64,000 bases of DNA from Sipunculus nudus (GCA_026874595.1 CM049310.1:42721558-42785557); one strand, 5' to 3'; shown: positions 12,023 to 22,993, counted from the first letter of the stretch. The notes: a model not told the origin generated them from the sequence alone. Numbers and translations are program-made.

Positions 12023-12137
12023 TATATATAAAACTTTCCCTTATGATCCACTCTTGATTTTTCAATCATGTTTACATATAAGCTGCCGTTTTCTTAATCT
12101 TATCCAGTCATGTTTTACATTACAGGGAAAATAGTCG

Positions 12138-12185
<48 letters not shown>

Positions 12186-13243
12186 CGCTATATATATATA
12201 ATACGCATACATGTATTTTATCCGCGACCGCATACCTGGACCACATTCCGAATCATATGAAGGTTTACAGCACCTAACAAACCAATGAACTGAGAAAAAT
12301 TGCTCGTGATTATGAGGGAAATATTTTCTAAATGCATACCGGTATAATGATATTTTTGTTGTGTTGCATTTATCTATATTGCTTGCATGAGAATGGAAAA
12401 TAAGAGGCAAAATCAGCCATATAATAAAAGACGAGCTGAGAATGTCCCTTCAGTCCCTTATTGTAGATGGACATTGTGCAATAAGTCCCTGGTTGTAATA
12501 TTTAATTCTGTAATTTATGCAATGAAAAATGAGTGTGTACAATCCACGATAAATATATCGGTATAAAATATAATTTACTGCAAAACGTTCCATCACGTAT
12601 AATTATTGATCGAACCGATTTTAAATGACCGAGGGGAATGTAATCATAATAAAGATAGTTTTCCTGAAACAATATAAAACTTGTTAAAACGTATTTTAAA
12701 CAAATTTTACAATACTGATATCACATCTCAGTTTTGAAACGTAGAACGGATAATTTGTATACATATAAGTAGAAAATGTGCATGTGTTTTATTTCTCCCA
12801 TACAAAATAATCTCAGAATAAGTGTTCATTTCAACCGTAAGCATAGCTGTGTTTCCATGTGCGTGTATATGTGTAAAACATCGCTCATATATGATTTGCC
12901 AATTGGGGTGTTTCCATGTATTCGTCATCGTATTTGCGAATGTGCGTGTATACGTGAAAATCGTCACAGGAGCGATTTTCACGCATAGGATCTGCGTGAA
13001 CTCAGGGATCCGAGCTAAAATCACGTCACACTTTTTTTGTTGAAGGACTGCTCGATACCATTGTACACACATATATGCATGCTAGTCTGCATACACGCGC
13101 ATATGGAAACAACCTTTACAATAACACAAATTATTAGAAATAAAACAGGATTTATAACACCATACAACACCATTTTGATGTTATTCATTATAAATATAAT
13201 ACAAATAATCATGATTTAAAAACACACATTAAAGGTGTTGAAG
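12023..13243. other. Unassigned AT-rich stretch with an AT microsatellite
   Basis: It contains a (TA)n tract at about 12,139-12,182 and a short perfect inverted repeat at 12,953-12,983. Overlapping short frames on both strands near 12,728-13,219 show no domain. Confidence 0.4.
12953..12983. repeat. Perfect inverted repeat, 11-bp arms and 9-nt loop
   Basis: Left arm cgtgaaaatcg (12,953-12,963), loop of 9 nt, right arm cgattttcacg (12,973-12,983). It could form a hairpin. No transposon ends or coding context explain it. Confidence 0.7.
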
Positions 13244-13247
13244 TTAA

Positions 13248-13708
13248 GGGACATAATCAGAAGCTATATTATGAGTGTTCTTTCACATTATCAATTCAGT
13301 TTTGCTTTTCACAAAAGTTTCGGGCCTACACCATCCCAGCACACAGTTTCAGTCTCAGTCTATGGTTGTTTGATAATTTTATATGACTCCGCGTGTTTGT
13401 AAACACAGTCCATGTGTTTCTGTTTTCCATAACAAGGCTGTCTAACCGGAAGTCTGAATGTGAGGCGCAAACGTGATGTTTCAGCCAGTGGGAACATGTA
13501 TTACATTTTTTAGGCCAAGTCAGTCAGGGCATATCCTAGTGTACACATGTTGTGGCCCGGCGATGCATATGCTGTGTTTATGTTTACACCTTTGGTCCAC
13601 TATTTTGAATAATTTCAAGGGAAAATTTTGGCAATTACAGATTTATTTTAAAGAGAAAAATCTATGTTTCGTATTTATTCAACATGCTTTATAGGTGATT
13701 GGGTCCCT
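13248..13708. mobile_element. TTAA-flanked MITE, copy 1
   Basis: A 461-bp element starts with GGGACATAATCA after TTAA (13,244-13,247) and ends with TGATTGGGTCCCT before TTAA (13,709-13,712). The termini are imperfect inverted repeats. A second full-length copy lies at 40,135-40,614 in the same orientation. There is no transposase, so it is non-autonomous. A TTAA target suggests a piggyBac-type source (inference). The open frame 13,473-13,694 lies inside and is not a gene. Confidence 0.6.
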
Positions 13709-13712
13709 TTAA

Positions 13713-14454
13713 AGAATGTTTAACCAAATCGCTTTTGGTCTACCATCATGGAATGGCTATTTTTCTAAATATGCAATTTATTGTTATGAGCTTTTCTAAC
13801 TTTCAAACATTTTGAGACATCCTGTAGCAGAGCACACATCGTAAATGTTAGAGCTTTACAAATCTCGCTTAATACCTGCTAGCCATTAAGTGAAACCATT
13901 CTTTTGATCACCATGAACCTGTGTTGAGAATGACCGGAAGTACCTGTTTGCACAGGTAAATCCAGCAATGCCTTCTTCTGCCGTTTGCAATCTCGTATGG
14001 TTCCGTATTGTTTGCCTACAGAAGGCCTTTTTGGATTACGATTGGCGGCTATTTAAAAATTAACAAAAATGCTTTATTTCTTAGCCGTGTTTTTTTTTAT
14101 TATTATTCATCTGATAATATAGATGAGGAATTTTGGAAGTTCGGCATTTTGACACTGACAAGAATAATTCAGACACTTCACAATATAAGCTCGGATACAG
14201 TCCCTCCAAAACTGATGTAAAAGTATTCCCGTTGCTTTCGGTCTCAATCGTCATCTTAAAGTTGCTTTTAAAACAATGTTTATAGTTTGTAAACATGATT
14301 TGGTAGCAGGACACCAACAAAGACTTCCAGCTTGATAATTGAGGACCGCTTTGTATTGCGTCAAGTGAAGCTTTTATGTATGCACATTAAAACCAGCTTA
14401 CATATCATGGAGATTATTAGGGGATGGTCACTCTCCCTCTCTCTCTCTCTCGCT

Positions 14455-14537
<83 letters not shown>

Positions 14538-14820
14538 TCCCAAGCCCAAAAAATGGTTATAAACTCTCACAACTAGCACGGGATTCAGAAAAGTCTAGGA
14601 ATATTGGCATTACATGCTTCAAAGAACCTTATTAGAAACGGCAACGAAAGAGGCTAACGCTGTTTCGTTACTTAAAATGTGGATAAATATAACGAGACAA
14701 CAACGAAGGGTTTCGAGTTACGCTCGTTGTTTTCTCGTTTGATTCTCGTTGTTTTCTCGTTAAAGTACACCTAACGAATGAGATAACGACAAAACTTCAA
14801 AATTTTCGAGTTCACCCCCC
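13713..14820. other. Unassigned stretch with a (TC)n tract
   Basis: The only clear feature is the CT-rich microsatellite at 14,430-14,534. Frames reading through it (Ser/Leu or Arg/Glu repeats) are artefacts. Confidence 0.4.
14430..14534. repeat. (TC)n microsatellite
   Basis: Over 100 bp of CT dinucleotides with a few 'cgctcg' interruptions. Confidence 0.95.
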
Positions 14821-14821
14821 C

Positions 14822-14970
14822 TGAGTCGTCAAGTGACGAAAACATGGAATCAGTACAACCTGGAGTTCCAGAATCAGTCAGCTACCGTCTGTGGCAGTGC
14901 GGCCAACTTCCTATGTTGTTGGCTACCGCAGCGGTCTGTGCCATATGCCGTGAAGGAAATTTATCGTTAG
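14822..14970. repeat. Dispersed repeat copy 2 (pairs with 8,595-8,735)
   Basis: Same landmarks and orientation as the copy at 8,595. An open plus-strand frame of 83 codons (14,844-15,095) overlaps it but has no recognisable domain, and the other copy does not keep the same frame, so I do not call a gene. The sequence from 15,096 to 15,499 is unassigned. Confidence 0.55.
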
Positions 14971-15499
14971 TGGAGGATTTCACGGAGAAACCCCTCGTGC
15001 ACCAAAGCAACTTATTTGTCGTACATGCGGCAAACCAAAACGGGGTCATCCAAGAGGACCTTGCACGCAGTAATAGTGCTTTCCTATATGAATGAACACG
15101 ATATAGACGTTTTCATACGTGAATGTAAATACTGAATGTATAATGTATACTGAAGTGAATGTACATACTGAGTACAGGCTGTGTATAAATCTTTAAAGGT
15201 GAATATTTATGTATACAAATATATATTATATTTATTTATGTATACGCAAAAAAATGTTTTACATATATTTGTCTGGTACTGTGTTCATTATTGCAATTGG
15301 GTGTGTGCATTTGTGTGTGGTATATATGAATGGTGTATATAAATCTAATGAGAGAGAGATACGTGTTGCTGCTAGCTATGTAGTGTCTCATATACAATTG
15401 AGAGCGGGAGAGACAAGTTGTTAATTGGATTAGGGCATATGGTAGTTGGAATGAGAGCGCAGAGGAAACAGAGTGATCGTTCTTATCAGTCACTTCACA

Positions 15500-15564
15500 C
15501 CTGACGCTAGACCCAGTTGTGGCTCTGTTGTAAAGCAGAGCCACAACTGGGTCTAACCTGACGC
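15500..15564. mobile_element. 49-bp foldback element with 8-bp flanking direct repeats
   Basis: Two perfect 20-bp inverted arms (15,508-15,527 and 15,536-15,555; outer end TAGACCCAG) surround an 8-nt loop. The palindrome is bounded by perfect 8-bp direct repeats CCTGACGC at 15,500-15,507 and 15,557-15,564. An 8-bp target duplication is the size made by hAT transposases. The unit is far shorter than typical MITEs, so the hAT link is inference. Confidence 0.75.
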
Positions 15565-16377
15565 GTGCCCCGGCCCGGTAGCCCATGACCTGAATACCGA
15601 TGACCGGCCCCTCGGACCAGTAAGCTCCGCCTACTTCAGTTTGACAGTTTTACAGTTGTCATGATGCCTAACAAAATCCCTTTTTTAACATTGATAAACC
15701 ATTAAATTTTATAATTTATATATTGAAACCGATTCTCATCGGAACATTTAGTGAAAAAATACAACTGTCACTTGCGCTTATATCCCTGTTTTCCACTCAA
15801 AACGAAATTTCTCTTCCCAAACAGTTTTTGGCCGTTTTCTCAAAACAGTATTTCAGGAGACTGTACGGTCTTCAAAGCGATATTTCTCAAAAACCGTCAA
15901 ATATAGAGTCTTCAAATTTTGAATATAGGTAAATCAACAAGTATTCTAAAATGTGATTTTTTTCTTTTTTCTATATCGTTTTTAGTATAGTAGAAATACG
16001 TTATTTAAACAAAATAAGTTATGTAAACATCACACATTTTTTTAAAATTTAAATTTCATTATGAAAAAAAGACTTTAAATATATAACCAAAAAAACGCCT
16101 GGAGATATTTGTATGTAGTTTCAAATGATACTATTTCCACACACATACCCTATGCCAATTTTGAGATATATCCAATTAAAAAAAAATATTTTAAATCATT
16201 TCAAGTTTTAAATTTTCAAAGTGGACACTGTTACACTTTTTAAATATACCTCATCTGATAAAGAATTTTCCGAGGATTCTAAATATATATACATCACTGT
16301 GTCCAAAATTATTATTAATATGAATTCTAAAGCTAAATTAACCCAAGGTTGTTTGACGATGATTAGACCTTAAAGTG

Positions 16378-16432
<55 letters not shown>

Positions 16433-16954
16433 CTGAAATTGAAAGATAGCATAAACACAAAAATATTATGCATATTAAAGATATTTCATAGATACATAAA
16501 TATATTATTATTCATATTAAATATATTAATTATCGTGAATAAGTGAATGTACGAGAATTAGAATGTAGAGTTATGTAGAGTAAACTGCTGGTGCATGTGC
16601 ATGCTTTTAGATGAAACAAAAAGCAGGTCAAAGCTCTTTTTTCATGCAATTCACAAATCAATGTTTGATGCGAATATTTTTTTAATGTTTGATGAAATAC
16701 ATTTATGACAATATAGACAATAATGTACTTATCTTTACTGCAGTTAATATCAAAATAAAAATTAATGGTGAATGTTTTATATTTTACAAAAATAAATACT
16801 CCTTAATTTTTTATACATTAGTATTAATTTAGTAGTTTAATACCTCTGTTCTGGTCAAAGCATAAAGAATAAAATGCTATATAGTATAAAGCCACGAGTG
16901 CAAAATATGGTGGATTACAAATAGGGCACGTAACTCTATAAATGCTTTATTTAC
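15565..16954. other. AT-rich non-coding stretch 3' of Ig copy A
   Basis: From about 16,370 on it is collinear with block B (50,110-51,850). It contains a (TA)n tract at about 16,379-16,431. At about 16,713 lies the empty site of the Helitron-like element found in copy B. I searched the minus strand for further Ig or FN3 exons of copy A and saw none. Confidence 0.5.
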
Positions 16955-17255
16955 TGTAGGCCCACCTGTTACTGTCAGTTGTGCACTCCTTCGCTCCAAA
17001 GAGTACCCATTGTTTGCTACGCACGTGTACAACCCCCTGAACCCTGACCCTTGATGTTCGGCGTTCTCCGTCACAATTCGTAGAGAATTGTTGGCAATTT
17101 GTACCGGAAGAAGTCATAGAGAAGAGGTCCTTCATTCCAGAGCCATTCTACAATTACAGGCGTGCTGGGATCAGTCACAGCCACACAGTCGAAGATGACT
17201 GGCTCACCAGGTACGAGATGAACGTTCCCGGGCGGTGTCACGATACGGGTCCTCT
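16955..17255 (-). pseudogene. Ig copy A exon 10: fifth Ig domain, frameshifted
   Basis: Acceptor TTCTTGTAG. It reads RTRIVTPPGNVHLVPGEPVI, then FDCVAVTDPSTPVIVEWLW and YDFFRYKLP. A missing base in TTGCC(C)AA near 17,093 then shifts the frame into TGA at 17,073-17,071. The original frame resumes as GLYTCVANNGYSLERRSAQL. The exon end has CCTACAGTAAAT where copy B has CCTACAGGTAATA, a second lost base that also changes the exit phase. 301 nt versus 303 in copy B. Confidence 0.8.
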
Positions 17256-17897
17256 CTACAAGAACAATTTACCACTTTTTAGAACATGCGCAGGGCAACC
17301 CGTTTTAAATAAAACCCCGTTTTATTATTAAAACTATGTCATATACGCTCCCATAGAAAATGAAGACCTATCATTTAATTAGGGTAAGGGCAGCCAATAT
17401 GTCCAAAATGGGTAAATGTTGACCTGATAGTCTGGGGCTGAACTAACAACGTGGCATTGCACCTCAGTGTGGCATGAATCGCGCTTGTGCATAGCTCCTA
17501 TAATTTTTTTCTGTTCTTAGACGTGCTTTAAAAAATTAACGTACAAAAACATTCTTTGACAAGGATAAAAATTGTATTTTTGTATTCTAATTTCTTTTGT
17601 CCGGCTTATAGAGTTTAGTGTTTCATGGATGAACATGGAGGAGGGTATTGGGTGACGCATCCCATGCCAACTCATAAAAATAAATATTTAAAATGATAGA
17701 AAATGCACGCTTTATACGCAAAATTTTCCGGACTGCTCTTTTCAAACTGCCCAGGAATGTATTATTACGGCCTAAATTTTCAACGGAGACACTGGCGGAG
17801 GCCCATATAACTATCGTGACGGTCATAACCAGGATATAAACAGGCTTTGTTCTTTTGTTATATCGATTCAATGCCAAAATTTTATAAAACGTGTGTA

Positions 17898-18899
17898 TCT
17901 ATCTAATACTTATAAAAAGGATTCGGTTCACTTTTGTTCGCAATGTTCTCTAAAACCGCGTTGTGTACAATACTGTGCCATGCATCATTTCAAAGGTTTT
18001 TATCCCCGCAGTGACATAGGCGATATAAGAATAAATAATTTTTATGTACATATAATATTGAGTGATTTTTCCCTTTTTACTGACTAGCACGGAGGTTAGA
18101 CCAAGCACAGCTGAACTGACTTCGGCAATGGCCGGAATGCGTGCATCGTGGTCATTCAACCTCAAACACTATTAAGGACTATTGTTCATATGAATAATGC
18201 TTGCTTTCAGTGGGGGATTTGAGTATGTCTGGCCTTACATTTGAACGAGCCTCTCACCCACGTGCGTCGTCAGTAAAAGAGAAAAACACAAGTTTCTCGC
18301 TTTATGAAATAGAGAGTTCAACCCAGGAGGATTAATGACAACACCTAATTCAAGGTCCCAATTTAAGAAACAGGGGTGGGGTGGGGTTGAGTTGTGGCGG
18401 GAGTTTCAGGCCTCAATATTTGTCTGATACGATGAAAAAAGGTTGCGGTGGCTCAAAATGGGAAACGGACCCTCTGCATGGACTCCCGTTGGGTTCGCTT
18501 ATGCTACTAATGAAGTATGCATATTTCTGTTTCTTTCTTCAGGAACAGTTTACTTGCAACGTACATTTAATAAATCTTTCATGTGTTCCTCACAACAACC
18601 TAATCTTTATACGTCCAACGATAGAATCCAGTCAAATATCACCGAAAACCGGAATGCCCCCGCGTCTCATCCCGGTTCGCAAATGTAAACACCATCACTG
18701 ACCAGGTCTTCAAGGTAAACATACCGCGTATGAATTTCTTGCCACGAGCACAGCGGCACAGTTTCCCAGACAGTTTCCCACTGAAAACCTTTATTTTCTG
18801 TTAACTTTTGGAATAAAAATGAGCCAGCATTCCACATCTTAGTTAATATATCTCACCAAACCCCGGCAATAAGCCCGGTATACCCGGTTTATCAGCTAG
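17898..18899 (+). mobile_element. Non-autonomous Helitron-like element, copy 1
   Basis: It begins TCTATCTAATAC and ends with a GC-rich palindrome (CCCGGTATACCCGG) followed about 10 bp later by CAGCTAG, inserted between A and T. These are the hallmarks of Helitrons (5' TC, 3' hairpin then CTAG, A/T host site, no target duplication). The orthologous position in copy B (near 53,165) is empty and reads straight through. A 4-bp TCTA repeat makes the 5' boundary ambiguous (17,898 or 17,902). No Rep/helicase is encoded. Confidence 0.85.
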
Positions 18900-19084
18900 T
18901 CGTATATAAAGAGACCTAATTGCCGCTCTCGCATCCTTTGTTCGCCTGGGGCATGGCCACCCTTTTGAAACCACACTATCCAAGACCTTCAGGTCAAGGG
19001 AATGCAGTAAGGGTTATACGTTGATATCACAAGCAGGTTATATATGTCGGCCTAAAATCGTGGTCAGTGAAGAGTAATCAAAAA

Positions 19085-19204
19085 GGTATCTTACTTAAGG
19101 TGTAGGTGTCTTACTTAAGGTGTAGGTGTCTTACTTAAGGTGTAGGTGTCTTACTTAAGGTGTAGGTGTCTTACTTAAGGTGTAGGTGTCTTACTTAAGG
19201 TGTA
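19085..19204. repeat. 20-bp tandem repeat, 6 copies
   Basis: The unit 'ggtgtcttacttaaggtgta' is repeated six times with almost no divergence. Block B has a single diverged unit at 53,351-53,373. It is thus a recent expansion in copy A, next to the exon 9 donor. Confidence 0.95.
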
Positions 19205-19254
19205 GTTACGAATCTGACACAAGGAGATTAATACTTTCATAAAGTTTCCATTAC

Positions 19255-19419
19255 CTAGCACATTCAGGTAGGCTCCTCCTATCAGTTTACCATGAGTGTT
19301 CTCCAAGACGCACTGCACGTTCATCAGATCACTGCTTCCTCCAAGCCGAGCCTTTCTGACATTGGTAACGGTCAAGTATTCTCCACTGATCACCAAGTTA
19401 GGCTTTATTACCGTTGCAA
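19255..19419 (-). CDS. Ig copy A exon 9: Ig4 second half
   Basis: It reads KPNLVISGEYLTVTNV, then SSDLMNVQCVLENTHGKLIG and GAYLNVLG. The NxHGxLxxxAY pattern after the cysteine is like Ig4 of the L1 family. Donor GTAATG, 165 nt, phases 1 and 1. A 20-bp tandem array begins about 50 bp past the donor. Confidence 0.87.
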
Positions 19420-19809
19420 CTGTAAGTCATAACTTTTATTTTACATGTGCTTGTATGGGTAATATGATTTATCACTACAAAATGATTTGGAGATAAAAAT
19501 ATATTTACATAACGGCGGCTCGGCGCTTCGTTTTAAAATGAGCCACGTAGATGTGTCATGCAGCTATGAAATACCAATTAACATTATATTTTAATTCTAA
19601 TGGGAATTAAGATCACATTTGGTTCACATGTATCACTGGTGTCCACAGGTATATTTACGGATCGCTTGGGAAAAAAAAGGATTTTTATTCCCAGTATAAT
19701 GTAATATTTAAATACACGTGCCAAAATATTCATGTATTATCGAGCGAAAACTAAGTGTTAGGAAACTTAACGAATAACAAGAGTGACAAAATGTATTGAA
19801 AGTCCCGAC

Positions 19810-19953
19810 CAGACAAGATACTGATGAGCCATTTCCTGGTCACCATGGGAACACCTTCACCATCACACACGAATGTAGCGTTTTCTCCTTCCGTCACGTT
19901 CAAATCCATTGGCATCATTGGATTTCCTTGTTGCTTTATCCACCTTGGCTTCA
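19810..19953 (-). CDS. Ig copy A exon 8: Ig4 first half
   Basis: It reads KPRWIKQQGNPMMPMDLNVT, then ENATFVCDGEGVPMVTRKW, with two N-glycosylation sequons (NVT, NAT) and the first Ig4 cysteine. Acceptor TGTTACAG. The donor is GTCGGG, weaker than GTAGGG in copy B. 144 nt. Confidence 0.85.
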
Positions 19954-20620
19954 CTGTAACAGTAATTCCAACATGCATTACGCAAACACCATATACCATA
20001 TTAACCACATATTTCCACATGAGTTTGACTACATTTTGGTGTGATCAGAATTGTATTACAACATTATTAAAACATATTGTCATGTCATGTGAAAGTTCAT
20101 GGCTTTGAGGTTTCAAGACAACGGATTTTGTAGGTGATTGATACAACATAATTGTCCTGTTGGTAGCGGTAATCGCAAACATGTTTTTTTTATTGTTGAC
20201 AGATTTTACGGAACATGAATATAACTCAAAGGGGCACAAGCTACCCGTCAAATGTATAAAAATTTACAAGGAAAAACAGAATTATTGAGATTTTGAGACA
20301 TTAATATGAAGGCTGATATTTTTTTCGGATTTGTTTCGTAATTTAAATAATATTTTTATGGATGTGCTACACTCTGAAGTAGACATACTTAAGAATGTTG
20401 CCGAGAAGAGGCCAGTATTCGGTGCATCAATATTCAAAAGCTGGCGTGTTATTGTGCCCATGGTGTTTGATTTATATAAACTATCTATGTTTCTGTTATT
20501 AACAAATATGACAGAATCCTAAACCGTAGTAGACTGAGGATCATTTATTAGAGATTTTTCATTCATTTATTCGTTGAGTGAAATATTAAAATTTGAACCG
20601 ATTTATGCTTTTTTTCAAAC

Positions 20621-20790
20621 CTTCCACTTTATGCTCTATGCTGTGTTGTTGTGACTGCCCAGCGATGTTGGACGCTCGACAGTTGTAGGTTCCTGAATGT
20701 TCTACTTTGGGATCTTTGATCCTAAACAGATGGTTATCCGCCGTATGGTCCTGAGGGAGATCGCCAGTCCAATACACTGTGGGTAATGGG
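20621..20790 (-). CDS. Ig copy A exon 7: Ig3 second half
   Basis: It reads PLPTVYWTGDLPQ, then HSGTYNCRASNIAGQSQQH, a canonical I-set F strand. Acceptor TACTTTACAG, donor GTTTGA, 170 nt, phases 2 to 1. Confidence 0.88.
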
Positions 20791-20994
20791 CTGTAAAGTA
20801 TAAAGCACATCAGAATGATTTTATTAGTACACATAGTTTGTACAATGTAACATCAGAAAATCAAGAAAGTGCTCAAGCCTTGTGTTGTTATCTTTTACAA
20901 TTCCCGGTATTATTGTTATATGGCATTATTATAATTATTATTATTATTATTATTATAGCTTTTGCTTAATGTTCTATCACACACTGACACCTAC

Positions 20995-21100
20995 TATCCA
21001 CTGAATATACAGCGTAGAGTGACTTCTGCTACTCTTTCCAGAATCTTGACAACAGGACCAGGCTGGTACATCAGCTCTGGAGCTTTAGGTGTCTTTGGCC
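20995..21100 (-). CDS. Ig copy A exon 6: Ig3 first half
   Basis: It reads PKTPKAPELMYQPGPV and VAEVTLRCIFSG with the first Ig3 cysteine. Acceptor ATATTTAG, donor GTAGGT, 106 nt, exit phase 2. Confidence 0.85.
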
Positions 21101-21177
21101 CTAAATATACAACAATGATAATTCATGAATTAGGGCCAGAAGCCTTTAAGCCTCAGGTTTATATATATATAATATAT

Positions 21178-21217
<40 letters not shown>
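21178..21217. repeat. (CA)n microsatellite
   Basis: About 20 CA dinucleotides followed by TA dinucleotides, directly beside the small pogo-like MITE at 21,231. Confidence 0.95.
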
Positions 21218-21230
<13 letters not shown>

Positions 21231-21232
<2 letters not shown>

Positions 21233-21405
21233 GGGAAACCTCGAAATTACGATCACCAACGGGATCTTGATAAAGTGGTCGCATTTTCAAGGTGGTCGCT
21301 TAAGCGATGTGTGATATAAAAAGCAAAAAAATAAGAGACCATGGAAAATGTGGTCGTTATATTAAGGTGATCGCCTAACTTAGGTGGTGGTTAAGCGAGG
21401 TTTTA

Positions 21406-21410
<5 letters not shown>
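21231..21410. mobile_element. Small pogo-like MITE (about 180 bp)
   Basis: The ends are imperfect inverted repeats: left 'gggaaacctcg', right complement CAGTAAAACCTCG, both next to TA dinucleotides. The interior holds repeated 'gtggtcgc' motifs. A shorter, diverged copy sits at the same intron position in block B (55,722-55,834), so the insertion predates the duplication. Confidence 0.6.
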
Positions 21411-21450
<40 letters not shown>

Positions 21451-21555
21451 TTATAATTATATATAATATTGCTGATTCATTTAGAATGATTTACCTGCAA
21501 CGTTTTTGTTCCATATAAGAAAACTCCGGCAGCAGTTCCTTGAAGAACCAACCAA

Positions 21556-21593
<38 letters not shown>

Positions 21594-21689
21594 TTATAAA
21601 CAATACAAGTGATAATGTTTCTCTCTTTCCGTTTTTCCCTTGTATTTAACACAATGTTGAATTAATATTATGTATCTTATCCTACAGAC

Positions 21690-21815
21690 CAGGCAAGACA
21701 TTAACTGAAGAGTAGCTTCCCCCTTTGGCAACATCAACTTCAGAATTACGGATGTAACATTTGTACAGTAGAGTTCCTCCATCACCTGGCTCAGTGTACA
21801 CAAACAGCAGGTTGC
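21690..21815 (-). CDS. Ig copy A exon 5: Ig2 second half
   Basis: It reads GNLLFVYTEPGDGG, then YKCYIRNSEVDVAKGG, with the second Ig2 cysteine and the L1-family GNL motif. 126 nt. The only donor that keeps the frame into exon 6 is the weak GTCTGT, shared with copy B; the nearby GTAGGA would give an early stop. Confidence 0.8.
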
Positions 21816-22801
21816 CTGAAATGGTAAAATATGATTTTATAAGGTACAACTGAAGACCACTGGATCATACACTACACTCATGAAACCATCTGACAGTGTT
21901 AAATGTTACCATTGCGATATTATAGCAATGTTAGGAAACAGACGACTCGGTAATCAGTGATGAAAGTAAGATGTCAGCTGATATCATACTACTTTAAAAG
22001 TTACATGTAATCACAAGAGGCAACATTAAACATCAGTATTTCAACTCTCACGGACATTTTAATGAGGAGTAAAGTATGTATGTAAATTTTATTTTATTCC
22101 CTAAATGAAGAATACATACATTTATTTTCATTTGATTTTTTAAAGTTATCCTGTTCAGAGTAGCAAAGGAAAAGATGCATTAATCTGTACAAAATATATA
22201 TTGTTTAATATAGCTATATAGATAATATTTTGAGATTAAAGAAGTGAAAAGTAATAATTATCATTGTGAATTAATCCCTGCATTTAAACTACACCAGACG
22301 TAAAAGTGTATCAAGACATGAAGGGGTTCCTCCAATTATCTATGTGTAAACCGTATCAGCATGGACCAGGACCTCATGTAAAAAAAATTGGGCAGTGGGA
22401 ATATTTGATCTCAATACCCGGTAACGAGATAAATAAATACATATAAAAAAAAAATAAAACAAATAAATACAAAACTACCGGTTTTGTATTACAATGAAGT
22501 TTGTAATGATTTCTCCCAATGTTGGGCCAGTATCCCCGATTGCTCTGTCAGATTTTCTCAATGGTAAATCAATTTCCCCTCGTGCTGTGGACGAATTTTC
22601 CCCAAAGCTGACCCATTTCCCGCAATGCTTTGGGAGAGGAAACATTCAAAAGAATGAAGCTGTCGGTCTTGTTTGATGTCAATATAACTGCCTCTAGTCT
22701 CTTTATTGAAAGATATTTCCTTGGCTCCAAAAACCTTTAACCAATAAAAATATGAGGAAGCCCTCGCCAACCCCACACCCCCACCCAGCCTGTTTCTTTG
22801 C

Positions 22802-22993
22802 CATTATCATCTATGGTACGCCTCCTGTTAGGTCTTATGGGTATTGGGTATTTGTCAGAGATGTCATTAGCTCTGCTCCAGGTGTATGTCGGTGCAGGAT
22901 TACTCGCCAGTGACTTCACATATACTTGCAAACTGTTTCCCTCTTTCACCTGGTAGTTACGGATACTGGGTTTTTCCTGATAATCATCTATGT
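22802..22993 (-). CDS. Ig copy A exon 4: Ig2 first half
   Basis: It reads IDDYQEKPSIRNYQVKEG, then SLQVYVKSLASNPAPTYTW, the B-to-C strand region of an Ig domain. The cysteine expected before KSLASNPAP is Val, in both copies. The exon ends at AATG followed by GCAAAG, a GC donor, where copy B has GTAAAA. 192 nt, phases 1 and 1. Confidence 0.75.

Larger units (their letters stand above)
17256..19254 (-). other. Copy A intron 9 holding a Helitron-like insertion
   Basis: About 2.0 kb versus 1.27 kb in copy B. Most of the excess is the element at 17,898-18,899 and the 20-bp array at 19,085-19,204. No exon for an additional Ig domain between Ig4 and exon 10 is visible in either copy. Confidence 0.6.

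Noticed and set aside
12728-13219. Overlapping open frames on both strands
   Set aside because: No domain, no homologous copy, low-complexity composition; most likely chance in AT-rich DNA.
14332-14579. Long Ser/Leu and Arg/Glu open frames on both strands
   Set aside because: They are translations of the (TC)n microsatellite.
14844-15095. Plus-strand frame with a Cys-containing central part
   Set aside because: It overlaps a dispersed repeat whose other copy (8,595) does not preserve the frame; no domain or splice structure.
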